From E44-bin46 sp964354655 (GTDB lineage: Bacteria > Chloroflexota > Dehalococcoidia > Dehalococcoidales > E44-bin46), in contig CAYHAL010000020.1 of assembly GCA_964354655.1 (NCBI GenBank), forward strand, positions 1 through 24,186: a DNA stretch of 24,186 nt. The letters run 5' to 3'. The notes under the pieces were generated by a model that saw only the letters and a program-made list of their open reading frames with translations, made no database searches and had not been told where the DNA came from. The translations under genes were made by a program, and so were the position numbers. This document shows, one piece after another, positions 20,444-24,186 of this stretch (positions within the stretch are counted from its first letter, which is position 1; every line of letters starts with the position of its first letter).

Positions 20444-21949
20444 GTGAAGACCTATTTGCCGACCAAATTCATAGTGGAGCGAGACCCTGAGCGGTGTATT
20501 CAGTGTCAGGTGTGCGTCAACCAGTGTACGTTTGATGCCCACTACTATGATGCCAAAGACGAGGTGGTGAGAAGTCGCGAGGAGAACTGTGTCGGCTGCC
20601 ATCGTTGTATTGTTTTCTGTCCCACCGGGGCATTAACCATCAGGCGAAGCTTGCTGGACTACCGGGAGAACTATAACTGGCGTCCTGAGGTGATTGAGGA
20701 CATCATTAGGCAGGCTGAGACTGGCGGCGTGCTCCTTACCGGAATGGGCGATGATAAAGGTCAGCGCATCTACTGGGACCATCTGTTACTTAATGCCAGC
20801 CAGGTAACCAACCCATCCATTGACCCGCTACGCGAGCCAATGGAGCTTACCACCTATCTGGGGCGAAAGCCTGACCGGGTAGAACTCACCGGGGAGTCCC
20901 TGAGTCTGAAGACAGAGTTAACTCCTCAGGTCAAACTGGAAGTCCCGGTTATGTTTGCTGCCATGTCTTACGGAGCGGTGAGTATTAACGTCCACGAGTC
21001 CCTAGCTCGGGCAGCTACTGAGATGGGTACTTTATGGAACACAGGTGAAGGAGGACTGCACCCTAGGTTATATAAGTATGGTAACAATGCTATTGTTCAG
21101 GTAGCTTCAGGACGCTTCGGAGTTCACCCTGAATACCTTGATGTCGCCAGAGTAATCGAGATTAAGATTGGGCAGGGGGCAAAGCCTGGCATCGGGGGAC
21201 ATCTTCCCGGAGAGAAGGTGAGTGCCGAAATTTCCCTGACCCGGATGATTCCACAGGGAACCGACGCCCTGTCTCCGGCACCACAGCACGACATTTACTC
21301 TATTGAGGACTTAGCTCAGCTCGTTTACGCATTAAAGGAAGCGACAAACTATACTAAGCCAGTATCGGTGAAGATTGCCGCTGTCCATAACTCAGCAGCT
21401 ATTGCTAGCGGTATGGTGCGCACCGGCGCCGATATCATTGTTCTTGATGGGCTTAGGGGGGCTACTGGTGCTGCCCCCAAGGTCATCCGTGACAACGTAG
21501 GTATCCCTATTGAGCTGGCACTAGCCTCAGTGGATAGCCGCCTGAGGCAGGAGGGGATACGCAACCAAGCATCTATCGTGGTCTCAGGTGGCATAAGGAA
21601 TAGTGGTGATGTTGCTAAGGCGATTGCCCTCGGTGCTGATGCCGTTTACATCGGCACCGCCGCCCTAATTGCCCTGGGCTGCACTGTCTGCCAGCAATGC
21701 CACATTGGCAAGTGCGCCTGGGGGATCTGCACCACTGACCTTGCCTTGACCAAGAGGGTCAATCCTGACATTGGGGCGCGGAGATTAGCCAACCTCCTGC
21801 GTGGCTGGAGCCTCGAGCTTAAGGATATACTGGGCGGCATGGGTGTTAACGCTGTGGAGAGCCTTCGCGGCAATCGCCTGCACCTGAGAGGTATTGGCCT
21901 AACTGATACCGAACTCGAAATCCTGGGAGTAAGGATGGCTGGAAGTTGA
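20444..21949 (+). CDS. gltB: glutamate synthase FMN/3Fe-4S synthase domain with N-terminal ferredoxin
   Basis: This domain converts 2-oxoglutarate and ammonia to glutamate. The 501-residue protein begins with two [4Fe-4S] motifs (CIQCQVCVNQC from C18 and CVGCHRCIVFCP near 49-60), found in archaeal-type stand-alone GltB synthase domains but not in classical bacterial GltB. The FMN barrel follows, with MSYGAVS, TGEGGLHP, KIGQGAKPGIGGHLPG, DGLRGATGAAP and SGGIRNSGD. The 3Fe-4S motif CTVCQQCHIGKC is near 411-422. GTG is the start, with GAGAGG eight bases before it. The repeat array separates it from hisF. It should receive electrons from the ferredoxin encoded at 15713 and ammonia from the glutaminase encoded at 18176. 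Confidence 0.93.
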   Translation: MKTYLPTKFIVERDPERCIQCQVCVNQCTFDAHYYDAKDEVVRSREENCVGCHRCIVFCPTGALTIRRSLLDYRENYNWRPEVIEDIIRQAETGGVLLTGMGDDKGQRIYWDHLLLNASQVTNPSIDPLREPMELTTYLGRKPDRVELTGESLSLKTELTPQVKLEVPVMFAAMSYGAVSINVHESLARAATEMGTLWNTGEGGLHPRLYKYGNNAIVQVASGRFGVHPEYLDVARVIEIKIGQGAKPGIGGHLPGEKVSAEISLTRMIPQGTDALSPAPQHDIYSIEDLAQLVYALKEATNYTKPVSVKIAAVHNSAAIASGMVRTGADIIVLDGLRGATGAAPKVIRDNVGIPIELALASVDSRLRQEGIRNQASIVVSGGIRNSGDVAKAIALGADAVYIGTAALIALGCTVCQQCHIGKCAWGICTTDLALTKRVNPDIGARRLANLLRGWSLELKDILGGMGVNAVESLRGNRLHLRGIGLTDTELEILGVRMAGS

Positions 21950-21951
21950 CA

Positions 21952-22710
21952 ATGATGACAGCAAATAATCAGGTGGTAGCAATAAATGCCAGTGGTCTCC
22001 ACTATCGGGAGCTTAACGCTAGGCTGAGGGAGGTTGTCTTGAATGGCACCCAGAAGATTGAGCTCCGCAATGTCTATGGGCAGAGGTACATTGGCACCGA
22101 CCTAGACCGCCCGGTGGAAATCGAGATTTTTGGTACACCGGGCAATGACCTGGGGACGTTTATGGATGGTCCGAGGATTACTGTGCACGGCAATGCTCAG
22201 GATGGCTGCGGCAATACCATGAACAGCGGCGAAATCATCGTCCATGGTCACGCTGGCGATATCGTCGGTTTGTCAGCCCGTGGAGGTAAGATCTTCATTC
22301 GGGAGGATGTGGGCTATCGAGCTGGGATTCACATGAAGGAATACCGGGATAGAAGGCCAGCTGTGGTTATCGGTGGCACTGCCCAAGACTTTGTTGGTGA
22401 GTACATGGCTGGAGGCATTCTAATCCTGCTGGGTCTAAATCTTGGTGAAGGGGAATATCATAAAGCGAGATTTATTGGCACTGGAATGCACGGCGGTGTC
22501 ATCTACCTGAGGGGGAATATCAAAGAATATCAACTGGGCAAAGAAGTGGGCATTGCCCCGCTGGAAGAAAAAGACTACCAGATTCTTCAGCAATTCGTTG
22601 GTGAGTTTGCTGCTCATTTTGGCTATGAAACCGGTGAGATATTGAAGCATGGGTTCATCAAGCTCTTCCCCCATTGGCTTCGACCGTATGGCAGACTTTA
22701 TGCCTACTGA
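21952..22710 (+). CDS. glutamate synthase GXGXG (alpha) domain, stand-alone
   Basis: I take ATG 21952 as start (252 residues); GGAAG at 21941-21945 is six bases before it. A TTG at 21946 overlapping the previous TGA is the alternative. The protein is the beta-helical GXGXG domain that forms the C-terminal part of classical GltB and holds the other domains together. Repeated glycine motifs are seen in HGNAQDGCGNTMNSGEI, HGHAGDIVG, GGTAQDFVGEYMAGG and GTGMHGGVIYLRG. FwdC/FmdC subunits share this fold, but the position directly after the synthase domain settles it as GltB. It is the last of the three split domains. Confidence 0.9.
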   Translation: MMTANNQVVAINASGLHYRELNARLREVVLNGTQKIELRNVYGQRYIGTDLDRPVEIEIFGTPGNDLGTFMDGPRITVHGNAQDGCGNTMNSGEIIVHGHAGDIVGLSARGGKIFIREDVGYRAGIHMKEYRDRRPAVVIGGTAQDFVGEYMAGGILILLGLNLGEGEYHKARFIGTGMHGGVIYLRGNIKEYQLGKEVGIAPLEEKDYQILQQFVGEFAAHFGYETGEILKHGFIKLFPHWLRPYGRLYAY

Positions 22711-22734
22711 ATATATGATTTTTCAGGCGATGTT

Positions 22735-22775
22735 ACTGTAGGGCTGAGAGTCAGTGCGACTGAAGAAACTGTAGG
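22735..22775 (+). promoter_or_regulatory. small hairpin between direct repeats upstream of glnB
   Basis: ACTGTAGG occurs at 22735 and again at 22768, 33 bases apart. Between them TCAGT-GCG-ACTGA (22751-22763) forms a small perfect stem-loop. The gap to glnB is 113 bases, longer than elsewhere in the cluster, which suggests regulatory content. No riboswitch family could be matched by eye. Confidence 0.25.
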
Positions 22776-22823
22776 TTTGGACGTCTCACAGCATGGCGAA
22801 AGGGCTTATGGAGGGATGTTGCG

Positions 22824-23162
22824 TTGAAAAAAATAGAAGCTATAATTAGGGAGGAAAAGCTGGATGCCGTGAGAGCAGTTCTTCAAAACAGCGGTTATTA
22901 TGGAATGACCGTGAGTGAGGTTAGCGGTCATGGTCGGCAAGGCGGTCTTACCCTACAGTGGCGAGTAGGAGAATACAAAGTGGATTTGTTGCCCAAGATT
23001 AAGGTTGAGGTTGTGGTACTCGACGAAGACGTGTCCAAGACACTAAACGCTATCACCAGTGCTGCTCAGACTGGTGAGATGGGAGACGGCAAGATTTTTG
23101 TCCTTCCGGTTGAGGATGCAGTGCGCGTCAGGACCGGTGAGGAAGGTGAGAATGCAATATAA
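22824..23162 (+). CDS. glnB: P-II nitrogen regulatory protein
   Basis: P-II senses 2-oxoglutarate and ATP/ADP and controls nitrogen assimilation. The 112-residue protein is standard length. The T-loop has Tyr51 (VGEYKVD), the uridylylation site of GlnB/GlnK, while position 46 is Trp where enterobacterial GlnB has Tyr. The signatures GHGRQGG, LLPKIKVEVVV and GDGKIFVLPVEDAVRVRTGE are present. The start is TTG at 22824, eight bases after GGAGGG; an ATG at 22816 stops after three codons. It lies directly before glnA, the usual arrangement for a P-II that regulates glutamine synthetase. With no amtB next to it, glnB is a better name than glnK. Confidence 0.93.
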   Translation: MKKIEAIIREEKLDAVRAVLQNSGYYGMTVSEVSGHGRQGGLTLQWRVGEYKVDLLPKIKVEVVVLDEDVSKTLNAITSAAQTGEMGDGKIFVLPVEDAVRVRTGEEGENAI

Positions 23163-23189
23163 AAAATATACAAGAGGAGGGTTGATAAA

Positions 23190-24186
23190 ATGGAAACCAA
23201 AAGCAGAGAGGAAGGTAAGCAATATGTCCTCAAGATGGCTCAGGAGCATGATGTCAAGTTTATTAGGCTATGGTTCACCGACATCCTGGGCATGCTCAAG
23301 AGTTTTGCCATAACTGTGGAGGGGCTGGAAGGGGCTCTCAAAGATGGCGTGGGGTTTGATGGCTCCTCTATTGAGGGCTTTGCCCGCATTGATGAAAGTG
23401 ATATGGTGGCCCTGCCTGACCCCGATACCTTTCGGCTTCTTCCTTGGCGCCCCAAGGAGCACGCGGCAGTGGCTCGGATGTTCTGTGACATACTAAAACC
23501 AGGCGGCGAGCCGTTTGAAGGCGACCCGCGACTTGTCCTGAAAAATAACCTAAAACGGGCAGCCGATATGGGTTACACCTACTATGTCGGCCCAGAGCTT
23601 GAGTACTTCTATTTCAAGGATTCAAGTTGTACCGAGCCGCTGGACCAAGGGGGCTATTTCGACATGGACCCTCATGATGCTGCTATTGACCTGAGGCGAG
23701 AAACAGTGCTCGCTCTGGAGGAGATGGGCATTACCATTGACAAATCCCACCACGAGGTCGCTACCTCCCAGCATGAGATAGACATGCACTACACTGATGC
23801 CCTGACCATGGCTGACAACGTGATGACCTATCGGATAGTGATTAAGGAAATAGCGCTAAAGCATGAGGTCTACGCCACCTTTATGCCCAAACCAGTCTTC
23901 GGTATCAACGGCAGCGGTATGCATGTCCATCAGTCGCTATTCAAGGGTGATACCAATGCCTTCTTTGATAAGAAGGGCAAGCATTATCTCTCCAAAATAG
24001 CACTGAGCTTTGTTGCTGGGCTGCTGAAATACGCTCCCGAGATTACTGCCGTCACCAGCCAGTGGGTTAATTCTTATAAGCGATTGGTCCCTGGCTGGGA
24101 GGCACCGGTCTATATCTCCTGGGCAACACGGAACCGTTCTGACCTTATCCGGGTTCCAGAATACAAACCGGGCTTTGAGAATGCAA
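23190..24186 (+). CDS. glnA: type I glutamine synthetase, cut by the right edge
   Basis: Glutamine synthetase makes glutamine from glutamate, ammonia and ATP. The frame starts at ATG 23190, nine bases after AGAGGAGG, and stays open to the window end (332 codons of about 440-450). Type I motifs are visible: FTDILG and GVGFDGSSIEGF near the N-terminus, GPELEYF for metal binding, HHEVATSQHEID, NGSGMHVHQS, and the nucleotide-binding block NSYKRLVPGWEAPVY. SQHEI is preceded by Thr where Ala or Gly-Pro is commoner. The C-terminal region, including any adenylylation Tyr, is outside the window. It follows glnB by 27 bases and completes the GS-GOGAT cycle with the split glutamate synthase. Confidence 0.95.
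   Translation, partial: METKSREEGKQYVLKMAQEHDVKFIRLWFTDILGMLKSFAITVEGLEGALKDGVGFDGSSIEGFARIDESDMVALPDPDTFRLLPWRPKEHAAVARMFCDILKPGGEPFEGDPRLVLKNNLKRAADMGYTYYVGPELEYFYFKDSSCTEPLDQGGYFDMDPHDAAIDLRRETVLALEEMGITIDKSHHEVATSQHEIDMHYTDALTMADNVMTYRIVIKEIALKHEVYATFMPKPVFGINGSGMHVHQSLFKGDTNAFFDKKGKHYLSKIALSFVAGLLKYAPEITAVTSQWVNSYKRLVPGWEAPVYISWATRNRSDLIRVPEYKPGFENA

Noticed and set aside
22744..22750. CTGAGAG resembling the TPP-riboswitch core
   Set aside because: The second conserved TPP block is missing and the neighbouring gene is P-II, not a thiamine gene. It does not match the glutamine riboswitch core either.

Overview
The window reads as a bacterial chromosome segment from a strict anaerobe. It has sigma70-type promoters, Shine-Dalgarno sites, GTG and TTG starts, a bacterial-type QueF and a one-domain RRM protein of the kind found in cyanobacteria and Chloroflexota. 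The density of heterodisulfide-reductase (Hdr) genes, the soluble fumarate-reductase pair and an archaeal-style split glutamate synthase make a Chloroflexota (Dehalococcoidia-like) origin my best guess. That is inference from gene content only.

Layout. (1) 1-975, minus strand: a tandem-duplicated glyoxalase/VOC protein that runs off the left edge. (2) 1104-13473, plus strand: a tightly packed redox operon of ten genes: hdrC, hdrB, hdrA, mvhD, an HdrD-like HdrC-HdrB fusion, a 910-residue HdrA with a GltD/NfnB-type NADPH oxidoreductase nested inside it, a third HdrA lacking the internal ferredoxin loop, a second mvhD, and a SdhB/FrdB-like plus SdhA/FrdA-like pair without membrane anchors. (3) 13474-15453: an RRM RNA-binding protein behind a structured leader, then a divergent pair for 7-deazaguanine metabolism (VUT-family transporter and queF). 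(4) 15634-24186, plus strand: a nitrogen-assimilation cluster behind a near-consensus promoter: four-cluster ferredoxin, hisH, NAD(P)H/FAD oxidoreductase, GltB glutaminase domain, hisF, a 42-bp tandem hairpin array, GltB synthase domain with its own ferredoxin, GltB GXGXG domain, glnB (P-II) and glnA (cut by the right edge).

How the genes work together. Region 2 encodes all the parts of a soluble flavin-based electron-bifurcating or confurcating assembly. It has an NAD(P)H entry module inside one HdrA, three FAD-containing HdrA cores, two MvhD adaptors, two complete CCG (noncubane Fe-S) catalytic units, and a fumarate/succinate active site whose catalytic residues are all visible. No hydrogenase or formate dehydrogenase lies in the window, so NAD(P)H and ferredoxin are the obvious partners. 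A link between thiol/disulfide or ferredoxin chemistry and fumarate/succinate, comparable to a split thiol:fumarate reductase, is the main hypothesis. Region 4 rebuilds glutamate synthase from separate domains fed by a dedicated NAD(P)H oxidoreductase and ferredoxin, alongside glutamine synthetase and P-II, with the glutamine-consuming HisHF pair interleaved.
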